DNA of 15,095 bases. Origin: Myxococcales bacterium (GTDB taxonomy: Bacteria > Myxococcota > Polyangia > Fen-1088). The translations under genes were made by a program, and so were the position numbers. Positions 14,774 to 15,095 of the stretch are shown piece after piece. Location: contig PMLH01000431.1 in assembly GCA_003159055.1 (NCBI GenBank), positions 285 to 15,379 of the forward strand, in the 5' to 3' direction. The notes beneath the pieces are model-generated. The model had not been told where the DNA came from. It saw nothing but the letters and a program-made list of their open reading frames with translations, and ran no database searches. Position 1 is the first letter of the stretch. Every line of letters starts with the position of its first letter.

Positions 14774-15095
14774 TCAGTGCTGGGCCGAAGGGACGGCCGC
14801 GGCCACGTTCGTGATTGTCGGGCTTTCGGGCTCGACGGGGACCAAGGCATTGGCCGTCACGGACCAGGCGTAGCCACGCAGGGGCGCGGCCGCCCTAGGC
14901 GTGGATTCAGGGGGCCGCGATGGTCTTGGCGTCGGGGTTGTCGCTGAGGCGACGGATGGATTGGTCAGGATGTGCAGGGTCAGTGGGGGAAGCGGTGCGA
15001 AAGCTGGCATGGCCACGGGGGCGGGCATGACAGGCGTGGGCACGACGGATGTTGGCACGACAGGCGTGGCCTCGACAGGCGTCGGCACGACAGGC
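14774..15095 (-). CDS. Pro/Thr/Val-rich protein, C-terminal part, 5' end outside the window
   Basis: An open frame enters from the right edge and ends at TGA 14776-14774, about 106 residues. It begins with repeats of the type PVVPTPV, PVVPTSV and PVMPAPV, continues with APLPPLTLHILTNPSVASA, and passes a Pro/Arg/Ala stretch. It then ends in RGYAWSVTANALVPVEPESP plus a short Ala/Val tail. The codons favour G or C in the third position and the repeat is regular only in this frame, which supports real coding. The Pro-rich part looks like a flexible linker or wall-spanning segment. The GTG at 15088 lies inside the repeat and is unlikely to be the true start. The function is not recognisable. Confidence 0.55.
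   Translation of the reverse strand, partial: PVVPTPVEATPVVPTSVVPTPVMPAPVAMPAFAPLPPLTLHILTNPSVASATTPTPRPSRPPESTPRAAAPLRGYAWSVTANALVPVEPESPTITNVAAAVPSAQH

Overview
The window is a 15 kb stretch of high-GC bacterial chromosome. Several features point to a myxobacterium-like organism (Myxococcota, most likely Polyangia). These are secreted lipoproteins with long Gly/Thr/Ala or Pro/Thr/Val linkers, a Cys-rich NCGSCGN-type motif, a TIGR02266-like PilZ protein, short TPR proteins with a Pro-rich middle, and eukaryote-like secreted domains (Sushi repeats, a fungal-type glucuronoyl esterase). This placement is an inference from gene style; there is no rRNA or other marker here.

Layout, left to right. 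(1) Positions 1-246: the 3' end of an integrase-core transposase that enters from outside the window. (2) Minus strand, 3086 to 400: a translationally coupled pair, a TPR protein with two membrane segments followed by a lipoprotein carrying two Sushi/CCP modules and a seven-unit YWTD-like beta-propeller. (3) A 346-base gap with no credible gene but one nested hairpin. (4) Minus strand, 6888 to 3433: a polytopic membrane protein fused to a gluzincin-type HExxH metalloprotease and a helical/TPR-like tail, followed by a Ppx/GppA phosphatase. A PilZ protein is transcribed head-to-head from it at 6901. (5) tatA (minus, 7626-7396) lies divergent to a Tat-signal lipoprotein (plus, 7903-9615). The latter is a CE15 glucuronoyl esterase with a hexapeptide-repeat linker, and all its catalytic residues are recognisable. 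(6) Minus strand, 12930 to 9678: an unknown lipoprotein, a polysaccharide flippase-type membrane protein and rpiA, tightly packed and probably one operon. (7) Plus strand, 12946 to 14399: an RNase HI with an unusual N-terminal module, then a TerC-family membrane protein 2 bases later. (8) Positions 14400-14773: inverted and direct repeats plus what look like two truncated gene ends (a TPR-protein tail and an alpha/beta-hydrolase tail). (9) A Pro/Thr/Val-rich protein running off the right edge on the minus strand.

No single new system is proven. The most interesting items are the Tat-lipoprotein fungal-type glucuronoyl esterase next to tatA, the membrane-fused metalloprotease paired with Ppx and facing a c-di-GMP-type PilZ protein, the Sushi-plus-propeller surface lipoprotein with its coupled TPR partner, and the extended RNase HI. 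Two head-to-head gene pairs have start codons only 12 and 15 bases apart. All functional calls come from motif recognition and remembered families; no database search was run.
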